NCBI RefSeq assembly: GCF_001187505.1
Contig: NZ_CP012150.1
Location: 5,428,048-5,492,047 of the forward strand
Source: Mycolicibacterium goodii
GTDB taxonomy: Bacteria; Actinomycetota; Actinomycetes; Mycobacteriales; Mycobacteriaceae
Length of the DNA: 64,000 nucleotides
Reading direction: 5' to 3'
The notes under the pieces are model-generated. The model saw only the letters and a program-made list of their open reading frames with translations. It searched no databases and was not told the DNA's origin. Below are positions 52,539-61,467 of this stretch, one piece after another. How positions within the stretch are numbered: position 1 is the first letter of the stretch; each line of letters opens with the position of its first letter. A program made the position numbers and the translations under genes.

Positions 52539-53348
52539 ATGACCGCAGAAGAATCGCCCGCGGCCGATCCGACGACCGCAGAAGCCTCCGGCCGGCGCGC
52601 ATTCGGCGTGGACGTCGGCGGTAGCGGCGTCAAAGGCGGCATCGTCGACCTCGATACCGGCAAACTGATCGGCGACCGGTTCAAGCTCGACACACCGCAG
52701 CCGGCGACGCCGGAGGCGGTGGCCAAGACCGTCTCGGCGGTGGTGCGCGAGTTCGGCTGGACCGGCAAGCTCGGCGTCACCTATCCCGGCGTCGTGACCG
52801 GAGGCGTCGTCCGTACCGCGGCCAACGTCGACAAGGGCTGGATCGGCGTGAACGCCGTCGAGACCATCAGCAATGCGCTCGACGGTCAGGAGGTGACGGT
52901 CCTCAACGACGCCGATGCCGCCGGGCTCGCCGAGGAACGCTTCGGCGCCGGTAAGGACAACACCGGCGTGATCGTGCTGCTCACCTTCGGCACCGGAATC
53001 GGCTCGGCGGTGATCCACAACGGTGTCCTGTTGCCCAACACCGAATTTGGCCACCTCGAAGTGGGCGGCAAGGAAGCCGAGCACCGCGCCGCGTCCTCGG
53101 TCAAGGAGCGCAAGGACTGGAGCTATGCACGGTGGAGCGAGGAGGTCACCCAGGTCCTGATCACGATCGAGAACGCCATCTGGCCGGACCTGTTCATCGC
53201 GGGCGGCGGCATCAGCCGCAAGGCCGACAAGTGGATCCCGTTACTGAAGAACCGGACCCCCGTCGTCGGCGCGACGCTGCAGAACACGGCGGGGATCGTC
53301 GGCGCGGCGATGGCCTCGGTCGTCGACATCCAGGCTACCGCGCAGTAG
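52539..53348 (+). CDS. ppgK: Polyphosphate glucokinase
   Basis: The 269-aa ROK-related kinase phosphorylates glucose with polyphosphate or ATP. The phosphate motif is FGVDVGGSGVKGGIVDLDTGKL, the catalytic Asp segment is TVLNDADAAGLAEERFG, the second phosphate loop is LLTFGTGIGSA, and ExGH is TEFGHLEVGG. AAAGGAG precedes the ATG. It lies upstream of sigA. A weak GCGGC/GCCGC hairpin follows the stop. Confidence 0.94.
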   Translation: MTAEESPAADPTTAEASGRRAFGVDVGGSGVKGGIVDLDTGKLIGDRFKLDTPQPATPEAVAKTVSAVVREFGWTGKLGVTYPGVVTGGVVRTAANVDKGWIGVNAVETISNALDGQEVTVLNDADAAGLAEERFGAGKDNTGVIVLLTFGTGIGSAVIHNGVLLPNTEFGHLEVGGKEAEHRAASSVKERKDWSYARWSEEVTQVLITIENAIWPDLFIAGGGISRKADKWIPLLKNRTPVVGATLQNTAGIVGAAMASVVDIQATAQ

Positions 53349-53416
53349 CAACGATGATCGGACGCGCGACTCGCGGCAAATTACGCCGCTCAGCGCGGTA
53401 CCACCCGCAGTGACGT

Positions 53417-53422
53417 TACAAT
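53417..53422 (+). promoter_or_regulatory. Putative -10 element of the sigA promoter
   Basis: TACAAT is a near-consensus mycobacterial -10 lying 131 bp before the sigA start. No good -35 is visible, which is common for mycobacterial SigA promoters. The long leader implied could be regulatory. Confidence 0.45.
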
Positions 53423-53552
53423 GGTCGTCGGCGGCCGCCTACCGAATAGCGGTGAGTATCCCAGCCGATAACAACGCCAACATTCGTTAGCAGACGCTTC
53501 CGGTGAAGCATGCCCATGCGCACCGGGAATTCGCAAGACCGAAAGGGTGTAC

Positions 53553-54959
53553 GTGGCAGCGACAAAGGCAAGCCCGGCAACCGAAGAGCCGGTGAAGCGC
53601 ACCGCTACCAAGACCCCCGCCAAGAAGGCCCCAGCCAAGCGGGCAGCCAAGAGCACCGCGGCAAAAGCCGGCGGCAAGGCCCCCGCCAAGAAGGCCCCGG
53701 CCAAGCGGGCCGCCAAAGGCGCCGCGGCCAAGCCCGAGGACGTCGTCACCGACGACCTCGAGGTGACCGATGATCTCGAGGCTGAGCCGGGCGAGGATCT
53801 CGACGTCGACGACACCGATCTGGAGCTCGACGACCTCGACACCGACGACGACACCGCCGTCGAGGAGGACGAGGAAGAGGACGACGCCGAAGCGGTGACC
53901 CCCGCCGTCGCGACGCCCAAGGCCGCCGAGGACGACATCGACGAGCCGTCCGAGAAGGACAAGGCATCGGGCGACTTCGTGTGGGACGAGGAAGAGTCCG
54001 AGGCGCTGCGGCAGGCCCGCAAAGACGCCGAGCTGACCGCATCGGCCGACTCGGTCCGGGCCTATCTCAAGCAGATCGGCAAGGTGGCCCTGCTCAACGC
54101 CGAAGAAGAGGTGGAGCTGGCCAAGCGCATCGAGGCCGGCCTGTACGCCACGCAGAAGCTGGCCGAACTCGCCGAGAAGGGCGAGAAGCTGCCGGTGCAG
54201 CAGCGCCGAGACATGCAGTGGATCTGCCGGGACGGCGACCGGGCGAAAAACCATCTGCTGGAGGCGAACCTGCGCCTGGTGGTGTCGCTGGCCAAGCGCT
54301 ACACCGGCCGCGGCATGGCGTTCCTCGACCTCATCCAGGAAGGCAACCTGGGCCTGATCCGTGCCGTCGAGAAGTTCGACTACACCAAGGGCTACAAGTT
54401 CTCGACCTACGCCACCTGGTGGATCCGCCAGGCCATCACCCGCGCCATGGCCGACCAGGCCCGCACCATCCGTATCCCGGTGCACATGGTCGAGGTGATC
54501 AACAAGCTCGGCCGCATCCAGCGTGAGCTGCTCCAGGACCTGGGCCGCGAGCCCACTCCCGAGGAGCTCGCCAAAGAGATGGACATCACGCCGGAAAAGG
54601 TGCTGGAGATCCAGCAGTACGCGCGCGAGCCCATCTCGCTGGACCAGACCATCGGCGACGAGGGCGACAGCCAGCTCGGTGACTTCATCGAGGACTCCGA
54701 GGCCGTGGTCGCGGTGGACGCGGTGTCCTTCACACTGCTGCAGGATCAGCTGCAGTCGGTGCTGGAGACGCTGTCCGAGCGCGAGGCCGGCGTGGTTCGG
54801 CTGCGGTTCGGCCTGACCGACGGTCAGCCGCGCACGCTCGACGAGATCGGCCAGGTCTACGGCGTCACGCGTGAGCGCATCCGCCAGATCGAGTCCAAGA
54901 CCATGTCGAAGCTGCGCCACCCGAGCCGTTCCCAGGTGCTGCGCGACTACCTGGACTAG
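53553..54959 (+). CDS. sigA: Primary RNA polymerase sigma factor SigA
   Basis: The 468-aa sigma-70 protein has a Lys/Ala-rich N-terminus with two near-identical [13 protein letters not shown] copies (residues about 22-60). An acidic block follows (about 65-135), then region 1.2 ([31 protein letters not shown]). Regions 2.1-2.4 contain [56 protein letters not shown]. Region 4.2 has [34 protein letters not shown] at 53553 follows AAAGGGTGTAC. Essential housekeeping sigma factor. Confidence 0.97.
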   Translation: MAATKASPATEEPVKRTATKTPAKKAPAKRAAKSTAAKAGGKAPAKKAPAKRAAKGAAAKPEDVVTDDLEVTDDLEAEPGEDLDVDDTDLELDDLDTDDDTAVEEDEEEDDAEAVTPAVATPKAAEDDIDEPSEKDKASGDFVWDEEESEALRQARKDAELTASADSVRAYLKQIGKVALLNAEEEVELAKRIEAGLYATQKLAELAEKGEKLPVQQRRDMQWICRDGDRAKNHLLEANLRLVVSLAKRYTGRGMAFLDLIQEGNLGLIRAVEKFDYTKGYKFSTYATWWIRQAITRAMADQARTIRIPVHMVEVINKLGRIQRELLQDLGREPTPEELAKEMDITPEKVLEIQQYAREPISLDQTIGDEGDSQLGDFIEDSEAVVAVDAVSFTLLQDQLQSVLETLSEREAGVVRLRFGLTDGQPRTLDEIGQVYGVTRERIRQIESKTMSKLRHPSRSQVLRDYLD

Positions 54960-54976
54960 AAATTCCTGAGGCCAGC

Positions 54977-55001
54977 GGCGGATCGGACACTCCGGTCCGC
55001 C
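54977..55001 (+). terminator. sigA hairpin terminator
   Basis: A 10-bp stem (GGCGGATCGG / CCGGTCCGCC, one G-T pair) with loop ACACT starts 17 bases after the sigA stop. No U-tract follows. Confidence 0.6.
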
Positions 55002-55021
55002 GTTGGTGTATCTGCGCCCTT

Positions 55022-55543
55022 TTACCGCCGACGGCCGCCCGGCGCACTTTTCGGGCGCCGCCGCTGCGGGCAGGGGCCCGCGGCGGGGACGCTGGTGCCG
55101 TCGGGACACTGTTTCGCCGGCGGCGGATTGGGAACGCACGGACCGCCGGGCGCAAGCTTGTCCGACTGCCCCGGCGGGCAACTCGGGGTCTTCGTCTGGA
55201 ATTTGTTCTCGGGGAAGAAGCTGACATCTTCGACGCGCCAACCCTCGGGTCCGCGCCTGGCGACGACGCGCTCGATCAGCATGGTCAGCGATGACACCAG
55301 CTTGCCGTCAGGTTCGCGGGCGGTGACGGTCAACATCACCGCCCGCTCGACGGTTTCGGGGGTGTCGGGTGAATGTTCACCCGGCACCAGCAGTGCCTGG
55401 CCAGGACGTCGAGCTTCGCGTCCTTCCACTCCCGCACCCGGTCGTAACGTCTTCTTCCGAACGGATGCCGATTCCTCCTGGGTGTCACCACAACTGACCG
55501 CTGTCGGCGACACCGCGGCGAACAGCGCAACGGTCACGCGCAC
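55022..55543 (-). pseudogene. Frameshifted exported protein
   Basis: One frame gives a signal-like start (VRVTVALFAAVSPTAVSCG) and a well-formed C-terminal part: ALLVPGEHSPDTPETVERAVMLTV, then SLTMLIERVVARRGPEGWRVEDVSFFPE, then a Pro/Cys-rich tail. Between them the plausible coding sequence moves to other frames (SEEDVTT, then DRVREWKDAKLDVLA). At least one and probably two frameshifts lie near 55400-55460. The open frame may still produce an aberrant protein. Family not identified. Confidence 0.55.
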
Positions 55544-55629
55544 CAGGCGAGCGCTGCGACGGGAAAACTCACTGACAGCACACCGAAAGGTGTGCCGGCG
55601 AATTCGTAGACGGGGACGGAAGATTCACC

Positions 55630-56042
55630 ATGACAGTCCGGCTCGCGATGCGAACGCGACTGCTGTCGGTCGCGCTCAGCGTGTGCATGGTCACGATGTT
55701 CGTCACCCCGGCGAACCCGGTATGGGCGCCGAGGGTAGCGCGGTCGAGGTGGGCAACAACGGCCAATCCAGCGGTCCCCGCCTGCATTTCGAGTACCGGG
55801 AAGGCGGTCGCCGCAGCGGTCGACGTGGACACCGAGGTGATCGAATCCGGATGTGCGACAAGGTATCTGACCGAGGATTCGAAGCACGCAGGGCGCTCCG
55901 CTTCCCAGCCCGCTGGTGCGCGTCACCGTCGACACCGGGGACGACGTGGACATCCGCAGCGTCGACGCGGTCAAACCTGCGCACATCCCCCACCGCGTCG
56001 AGGTGGTCAGCCGGTCGGAACCGCCCCCACGTGAACCGACGT
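55630..56042 (+). pseudogene. Decayed secreted protein gene
   Basis: An ATG at 55630 opens a convincing signal peptide (MRTRLLSVALSVCMVTMFVTPANPVWA). The following sequence loses coherence. A coding-like C-terminal part resumes in another frame (VRVTVDTGDDVDIRSVDAVKPAHIPHRVEVVSRSEPPP) near 55916-56030. This pattern suggests a frameshifted exported protein. Confidence 0.45.
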
Positions 56043-56380
56043 CAGAAGGCGGCCACCGCGAGATTGGCACGGATGCGGTCATTCTCGCGGCGGACGTACT
56101 CGGCGGAGCTGAAATCACCGGGCATCTCGTGTATTTCGGCGATCACCACCCAGGCGCTGTCCTGTTATCGGTCGAGCTGGACGGACCGGTGCGCCATGGT
56201 CAATGCCTGCTCGTACTCGCCCAGCGTGCGATGGTCCGTCGCCAGGGCAGCGGCCGACGCCGCGGCAAACGCACCGCGGGGATCGGCGGTGTCGCGTTTC
56301 GTCGGCGAACATAGCTGGCAGACCGCACGCTTCGAGGCGCTCGGCACGCCGTTGGCCTCGGGCACGTCACCGCCGGACAC
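56042..56380 (-). pseudogene. Remnant of a helical-repeat (TPR-like) protein
   Basis: The frame gives LATDHRTLGEYEQALTMAHRSVQLDR, then an in-frame TAA, then QDSAWVVIAEIHEMPGDFSSAEYVRRENDRI and a terminal stop at 56042-56044. The helix pairs look like tetratricopeptide repeats. The internal stop and missing start indicate decay. It may be the rest of the regulator fragment immediately upstream. Confidence 0.5.
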
Positions 56381-56681
56381 CTACTGCAGGAGGGAGATCG
56401 TCAGCGCCCGTGTCGGTCACCGTCGACAACGCGGCAGCCAGGTGGGCGACCAGGCGGTCCTCGGAGGAGTCTTCGGCGGTGATGCGGTACCAGCCGACGG
56501 GGCGCTGCGATGCGGTCGCGATGTGCGACAGCAGGGTCGTCTTGCCGCAACCGGCAGGCGCCACCACCATGTCGACGATGTTGTGCGACCCGGCCAGCAG
56601 GGGTTGCTCGAGTCGCGCGCGGGCCAGGCCGGCCACCTCGGGTACCCGGAGCTTCTCCCTCAGCACCGCCCAGTCGGTCAT
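56367..56681 (-). pseudogene. N-terminal fragment of a MalT/LuxR-type regulator
   Basis: ATG at 56681 opens MTDWAVLREKLRVPEVAGLARARLEQPLL. The P-loop is DMVVAPAGCGKTTLLSHIATAS (about residues 37-58) and WYRITAEDSSEDRLVAHLAAAL follows, the start of a STAND-type ATP-binding regulator. Coding character ends after about 95 residues. The remaining NTPase, repeat and LuxR helix-turn-helix regions are missing. A full-length protein would be about 800-900 aa. Confidence 0.65.
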
Positions 56682-56880
56682 AGTGGTGTGCCCCGTCCGC
56701 TCGGACGGTGTCCGCTGTGTGACGAATGGAAGCTCATCTCTGCCCGGCCGTCTCCGCTCCCGCCTCCGAAGAACTCTGGCGTGAGCATATGGTCGCGGGA
56801 AACGCACAGACTTGAGTAGCGAGCTACTTGATTTGTCGCCGCGCCGCGGGCGGTGCCGAGGATGTTCGCGGCGAGAGAAT

Positions 56881-57252
56881 TCAGTCGGCTTCCAGTGGCG
56901 GGAACCGGCCATCGTGGCCCGGCGCATAGTTCGTGATCGTCGTCACCGCATCGACCGGCAGTGGGCCGTACAGATGCGGGAACAGCATGGCCTCCGGATC
57001 CGTTGGTACACCTGGTTCCCACCGAACCGGCGCCGAGAGTCTGGCGCGGTCGATGTGGAGCAACACCAGGTCCCGGCGGCCCGCGTACAGACGATTCGCG
57101 GGCAGGTGTACCTGCTCGGGGGCGGAAAGGTGAACGAAGCCCTGCGAGTCGAGAGACTCGGGCCGAAGCTCGCCCGACTCCCTGGCTCGGTGCCAATCCT
57201 CGGCGCTGCACAGGTGGACGAGGACAGCCGGCTCAGCTGAGGGCGAATTCAT
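56881..57252 (-). CDS. DUF952 family protein
   Basis: The 123-aa protein has the DUF952 core: VHLCSAEDWHRARESGELRPESLDSQGFVHLSAPEQV, DLVLLHIDRARLSAPVRWE and FPHLYGPLPVDAVT. The fold is related to ADP-ribosyltransferase-like or ASCH-type small proteins, but no activity is established. ATG at 57252 (MNSPSAEP) is used. It lies in a pseudogene-rich interval yet is intact. Confidence 0.82.
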   Translation of the reverse strand: MNSPSAEPAVLVHLCSAEDWHRARESGELRPESLDSQGFVHLSAPEQVHLPANRLYAGRRDLVLLHIDRARLSAPVRWEPGVPTDPEAMLFPHLYGPLPVDAVTTITNYAPGHDGRFPPLEAD

Positions 57253-57409
57253 ACCGTCAGCTTGCCGGGTCGGCAACATGACGCCGGCGTGAGACACGAC
57301 ACACCGGTAAAGCCCTGGGGAACAACGCCGGAACCCAGAACGTCTGACAGAGTGGAGATACGCACATCGGCACTTTGCCGAAGTCGCGCAGAAGAGAGAC
57401 GGAGGAGCC

Positions 57410-57601
57410 ATGAACGCAACTCTGACAAGCCCCGAGCTGACCAGAGCTGACCGCTGCGATCGTTGCGGTGCGGCTGCTCGCGTACGGGCGAAGTTGCCGT
57501 CGGGAGCCGAGCTGCTCTTCTGCCAGCACCACGCGAACGAGCACGAGGCCAAGCTGATCGAGTTGTCGGCCGTTCTCGAAGTGAGCCCGGTCGAAGTCTG
57601 A
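57410..57601 (+). CDS. Small Cys-pair protein (DUF7455-like, 63 aa)
   Basis: The protein reads RADRCDRCGAAARVRAKLPSGAELLFCQHHANEHEAKL. A CxxC pair plus CxHH could bind zinc in a ribbon. GGAGGA lies 5 bases before the ATG, so translation should be strong. Small proteins of this type are conserved next to sigA in mycobacteria and other actinobacteria. Function unknown. Confidence 0.82.
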   Translation: MNATLTSPELTRADRCDRCGAAARVRAKLPSGAELLFCQHHANEHEAKLIELSAVLEVSPVEV

Positions 57602-57673
57602 GCACACGACACGCACCGCTGAGCGTCACCCTTCTGGGCAGGAGCACACCTCGTCAGTAATGCTGGTCTGGTC

Positions 57674-58666
57674 ATGACTGGCCGACCGCTTCCGGTACCA
57701 CCATCACCCCACCACATTCGGCACATCGCTAAACGCACGTTGTCGAAGAGCTGGGACGACTCGATCTTTTCCGAGTCGGCCCAGGCGGCGTTCTGGTGCG
57801 CACTGTCGCTTCCACCGCTGCTGTTGGGGATGCTCGGAAGCCTGGCCTACATCGCTCCGCTGTTCGGACCGGAGACGCTGCCGACGATCCAGCATCAACT
57901 GATCAACGCCGCGAACAGCTTCTTCTCCCCCAACGTCGTCAACGAGATCATCGAACCGACGATTCGGGACATCGTGAGGGGTGCTCGCGGCGAGGTCGTC
58001 TCGATAGGGTTCGTGATTTCGCTGTGGGCGGGGTCGTCGGCGGTGTCGGCGTTCGTGGACTCGATCGTCGAGGCCCACGATCAGACGCCGTTGCGGCACC
58101 CGGTGCGCCAGCGCTTCTACGCGCTGGGCCTGTACGTGGTGATGCTGGTGGGGGCGATCGCGGCGGCACCGTTCGTCGCGCTCGGCCCGCGCAAGATCGC
58201 CGAGCAATTACCCGACAGCTTCGACAACTTCCTGCATTACGGCTACTACCCGGCGTTGTTCCTGGCAGTGGCGCTTTTTGTGACGGTGCTCTACCGAGTG
58301 TCGCTACCTGAGCCGCTGCCGACGCACCGGTTGCTGCTGGGCACGGTGCTGGCGACGGTGGTGTTCCTGGTGACGACCGTGGGCCTGCGTATCTACCTGA
58401 CCTGGATCACCAGTACCGGCTACACCTACGGCGCACTGGCGACGCCGATCGCCTTCCTGCTGTTCGCGTTCTTCCTGGGCTTCGCGATCATGATCGGCGC
58501 CGAGTTGAACGCCGCGATCCAGGAGGAGTGGCCCGCCTCCGACACCCATGCCAAGCGGCTGCGCAAGTGGATCGAGGCCAGAACGATCAACGGCGGCTCC
58601 GAGCCACCGGCGCGGGACAAACCCGGCCCGGTGCCCGGCGCCGCCGAGGAACCGTCTGGTTCGTGA
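57674..58666 (+). CDS. YihY/BrkB family membrane protein (Rv2707-like)
   Basis: The 330-aa protein has six predicted membrane segments. Family features are the N-terminal SKSWDDSIFSESAQAAFWCALSLPPLLLGMLGSLAYI and the later GSSAVSAFVDSIVEAHDQ and GYTYGALATPIAFLLFAFFLGFAIMIGAELNAAIQEEW. The C-terminus is hydrophilic. Historically mislabelled ribonuclease BN. Its role is unknown. The stop is adjacent to that of the convergent DUF3039 gene. Confidence 0.9.
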   Translation: MTGRPLPVPPSPHHIRHIAKRTLSKSWDDSIFSESAQAAFWCALSLPPLLLGMLGSLAYIAPLFGPETLPTIQHQLINAANSFFSPNVVNEIIEPTIRDIVRGARGEVVSIGFVISLWAGSSAVSAFVDSIVEAHDQTPLRHPVRQRFYALGLYVVMLVGAIAAAPFVALGPRKIAEQLPDSFDNFLHYGYYPALFLAVALFVTVLYRVSLPEPLPTHRLLLGTVLATVVFLVTTVGLRIYLTWITSTGYTYGALATPIAFLLFAFFLGFAIMIGAELNAAIQEEWPASDTHAKRLRKWIEARTINGGSEPPARDKPGPVPGAAEEPSGS

Positions 58667-58909
58667 CTACTTCTTGAGGGACTCGTAGATGCGCTTGCAG
58701 TCCGGGCACACCGGGGAGCCCGGCTTGGGCGACTTGGTGACGGGAAAGACCTCGCCGCACAAGGCGACCACATGCGTACCCATGACCGCGCTCTCGGCGA
58801 TCTTGTCCTTCTTGACGTAGTGGAAGAACTTCGGAGAGTCGCTGTCGGTCCCGTCGTCGACGCGTTCGTCGGTGTCGGTGCGCTCAATCGTCTGGGTCTG
58901 CATAGTCAT
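58667..58909 (-). CDS. DUF3039 protein (Rv2708c-like)
   Basis: The 80-aa protein has an acidic N-terminus, then FFHYVKKDKIAESAVMGTHVVALCGEVFPVTKSPKPGSPVCPDCKRIYESLKK. His and the Cys residues in VALCG and VCPDC suggest a zinc site. ATG at 58909 or 58903. Function unknown. Confidence 0.88.
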   Translation of the reverse strand: MTMQTQTIERTDTDERVDDGTDSDSPKFFHYVKKDKIAESAVMGTHVVALCGEVFPVTKSPKPGSPVCPDCKRIYESLKK

Positions 58910-58981
58910 ATTGTGCCTGGCCCGGCCGGACTACGAAATCCAGCTGTTTATGGGTGCGACGAGGTGTGAAACAGTAGGGGT

Positions 58982-59410
58982 ATGAAACAAAGCCACGAGC
59001 TGAGTTTCGACGACGATTTCGATCCCGAAGCCCGCCCGGTCCTCATCACCCGTGCCGCTCCCGCCTACGAGGAGCAGCACCGCCAACGTGTCCGCAAGTA
59101 CCTGACGCTGATGGCCTTCCGCATCCCGGCCCTGATCCTGGCTGCGGTCGCCTACAACATCTGGGAGAACGGGCTGATCTCTCTGGCGATCGTCGCGGTT
59201 TCCATTCCGCTGCCGTGGATGGCGGTGCTGATCGCCAACGACCGGCCGCCGCGCAAACGTGAGGAGCCGCGCCGCTACGCCGGCGGCGGCGAGAAGATCC
59301 CGTTGTTCCCGACGGCGGAGCGGCCCGCGCTGATGCCCGACCTCCACCGCGAATCCACGGCGCCACCGCAACCGGGATCGACGGATTTTCGGGGGCAATC
59401 GGCCAGCTGA
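58982..59410 (+). CDS. DUF3099 membrane protein (Rv2709-like)
   Basis: The 142-aa protein has the family motif PVLITRAAPAYEEQHRQRVRKYLTLMAFRIPALILAAVAY and two membrane segments (about residues 41-62 and 66-86). A basic, proline-rich cytosolic tail follows. GTAGGGGT precedes the ATG. It lies directly upstream of sigB, as in M. tuberculosis. Confidence 0.88.
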   Translation: MKQSHELSFDDDFDPEARPVLITRAAPAYEEQHRQRVRKYLTLMAFRIPALILAAVAYNIWENGLISLAIVAVSIPLPWMAVLIANDRPPRKREEPRRYAGGGEKIPLFPTAERPALMPDLHRESTAPPQPGSTDFRGQSAS

Positions 59411-59493
59411 GAGGCTTCTGTCGCTATTCTCAGGAGAATCTCAGGTCGTCGCCAAAAAAGTGCAGGTCAACACGTATGAAACCGACGGCAGGC

Positions 59494-59521
59494 GGGAACT
59501 CTTTGGGGGCATGACACGTTG
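59494..59521 (+). promoter_or_regulatory. sigB promoter, SigE/SigH type
   Basis: GGGAAC (59494-59499) and CGTTG (59517-59521) are separated by 17 bp. They match the ECF sigma -35/-10 consensus reported for mycobacterial sigB promoters. Start of transcription would be about 59528, with a roughly 30-nt leader containing GGAGG before the ATG. Confidence 0.75.
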
Positions 59522-59557
59522 TACGTCATGACAGTTCGAGCCGATCAGGAGGCCGTC

Positions 59558-60517
59558 ATGGCAAATGCCACCACAAGCCGCGTTGACACCGATCTGGATG
59601 CCCAAAGTCCGGCAGCAGACCTCGTGCGCGTGTATCTGAACGGCATCGGCAAGACCGCATTGCTCAATGCCGCAGACGAAGTAGAACTCGCCAAGCGCAT
59701 CGAGGCCGGGTTGTACGCGCAGCATCTGCTGGACACCAAGAAGCGACTGGGCGAGGCGCGCAAGCGTGATCTCCAGATGGTGGTTCGCGACGGAGAGGCG
59801 GCACGGCGACACCTGCTCGAGGCCAACCTGCGCCTCGTGGTGTCGCTGGCCAAGCGCTACACCGGTCGCGGCATGCCGTTGCTCGACCTGATCCAGGAGG
59901 GGAATCTGGGTCTGATCCGGGCGATGGAGAAGTTCGACTACACCAAGGGCTTCAAGTTCTCGACCTATGCCACCTGGTGGATCCGGCAGGCGATCACCCG
60001 CGGCATGGCCGACCAGAGTCGCACCATCCGCCTGCCCGTCCACCTCGTCGAGCAGGTCAACAAGCTGGCCCGCATCAAGCGCGAGATGCACCAGAATCTC
60101 GGCCGCGAGGCCACCGACGAAGAACTCGCCGAGGAGTCGGGTATCCCGGTCGAGAAGATCAACGACCTGCTCGAGCACAGCCGCGACCCGGTGAGCCTGG
60201 ACATGCCGGTCGGCACCGACGAGGAGGCGCCGCTGGGCGACTTCATCGAGGATTCCGAGGCGATGTCCGCCGAGAACGCCGTCATCTCGGAGTTGCTGCA
60301 CACCGACATTCGCTACGTGCTCGCCACGCTCGACGAACGCGAACAGCAGGTGATCCGCCTGCGGTTCGGGCTCGACGACGGCCAGCCCCGCACCCTCGAC
60401 CAGATCGGCAAGCTGTTCGGTCTCTCCCGTGAGCGGGTCCGCCAGATCGAGCGTGAGGTCATGGCGAAGCTGCGCAACGGCGAGCGTGCGGATCGACTCC
60501 GCTCCTACGCGAGCTGA
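59558..60517 (+). CDS. sigB: RNA polymerase sigma factor SigB
   Basis: The 319-aa principal-like sigma factor is very similar to SigA in regions 1.2-4.2 but lacks its basic and acidic N-terminal part. It has [34 protein letters not shown], region 2 [47 protein letters not shown], and region 4.2 [24 protein letters not shown] at 59558 follows GGAGGCCGTC; the earlier in-frame start lies upstream of the presumed leader. Stress-responsive non-essential sigma. Confidence 0.96.
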   Translation: MANATTSRVDTDLDAQSPAADLVRVYLNGIGKTALLNAADEVELAKRIEAGLYAQHLLDTKKRLGEARKRDLQMVVRDGEAARRHLLEANLRLVVSLAKRYTGRGMPLLDLIQEGNLGLIRAMEKFDYTKGFKFSTYATWWIRQAITRGMADQSRTIRLPVHLVEQVNKLARIKREMHQNLGREATDEELAEESGIPVEKINDLLEHSRDPVSLDMPVGTDEEAPLGDFIEDSEAMSAENAVISELLHTDIRYVLATLDEREQQVIRLRFGLDDGQPRTLDQIGKLFGLSRERVRQIEREVMAKLRNGERADRLRSYAS

Positions 60518-60560
60518 GCCTCTCCGAGCCGGGCGACCGGGCTCGATCGACGCGACGTCA

Positions 60561-60593
60561 GAATGTGCCCGCCGGGTCCCGGCGGGCACATTC
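60561..60593 (+). terminator. sigB hairpin terminator
   Basis: A perfect 15-bp stem (GAATGTGCCCGCCGG / CCGGCGGGCACATTC) with a 3-base loop starts 43 bases after the sigB stop. It is one of the strongest hairpins in the window. No U-tract follows. Confidence 0.75.
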
Positions 60594-60708
60594 GTGTTCG
60601 CACCGGCGCCGCTGCACCTGAGGCGGCGCCGCTGTGCAGGGCAAACAACGGGTTACGGCCTGTGACCCGCGCGGCGCGGATGCGCCGCAGTTCAGGCCGT
60701 CAAAACGG

Positions 60709-60714
60709 TAGACT
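60709..60714 (+). promoter_or_regulatory. Putative ideR -10 element
   Basis: TAGACT fits the mycobacterial TANNNT pattern and lies 30 bp before the ideR ATG. It implies a short leader containing GGGAAGG. No clear -35 is visible. Confidence 0.4.
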
Positions 60715-60744
60715 GTGCGGTGAGTTTGGGCTGGGAAGGCGCGC

Positions 60745-61437
60745 ATGAACGATCTTGTCGATACCACCGAGATGTACCTGCGGACGATTTACGACCTCGA
60801 GGAAGAGGGCGTGGTGCCGCTGCGGGCGCGCATCGCCGAGCGGCTCGACCAGAGTGGTCCGACCGTCAGCCAGACGGTGTCGCGCATGGAGCGCGACGGT
60901 CTGCTGCACGTGGCGGGCGACCGTCACCTCGAACTGACCGACAAGGGCAGGGCCCTCGCCGTCGCCGTGATGCGTAAGCACCGGCTGGCCGAACGCCTGC
61001 TGGTCGATGTGATCGGCCTGCCCTGGGAGGACGTCCACGCCGAGGCATGCCGCTGGGAGCACGTGATGAGTGAAGAAGTCGAGCGCCGGTTGGTGCAGGT
61101 GCTCGACAACCCCACCACCTCCCCCTTCGGCAACCCCATCCCCGGGTTGTCCGAGCTGGGTGTCACGCCGGGCGTCAACACCGAGGATGTCAGCCTGGTC
61201 CGCCTCACCGAGCTGCCGGTCGGCATGCCGGTGGCCGTGGTGGTCCGCCAGCTGACCGAGCACGTCCAGGGCGACACCGACCTGATCGGACGGCTCAAGG
61301 AAGCCGGTGTGGTTCCCAACGCGCGGGTGACCGTCGAGGCCAACAACAACGGCGGCGTGCTGATCGTGATCCCGGGCCACGAGCAGGTCGAGCTGCCGCA
61401 CCACATGGCCCACGCGGTCAAGGTCGAGAAGGTCTGA
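60745..61437 (+). CDS. ideR: Iron-dependent repressor IdeR
   Basis: The 230-aa DtxR-family regulator has an N-terminal winged helix-turn-helix (LDQSGPTVSQTVSRMERDGLL). Both metal sites are complete by count: Met10, Cys102, Glu105 and His106 (primary), and His79, Glu83 and His98 (ancillary). A C-terminal SH3-like domain ends the protein. Fe(II)-bound IdeR represses siderophore genes and activates iron storage. No IdeR box is seen in its own upstream region. Confidence 0.97.
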   Translation: MNDLVDTTEMYLRTIYDLEEEGVVPLRARIAERLDQSGPTVSQTVSRMERDGLLHVAGDRHLELTDKGRALAVAVMRKHRLAERLLVDVIGLPWEDVHAEACRWEHVMSEEVERRLVQVLDNPTTSPFGNPIPGLSELGVTPGVNTEDVSLVRLTELPVGMPVAVVVRQLTEHVQGDTDLIGRLKEAGVVPNARVTVEANNNGGVLIVIPGHEQVELPHHMAHAVKVEKV

Positions 61438-61467
61438 TCCGGGCGGATGCGCCATGGGTGGGTGCCC

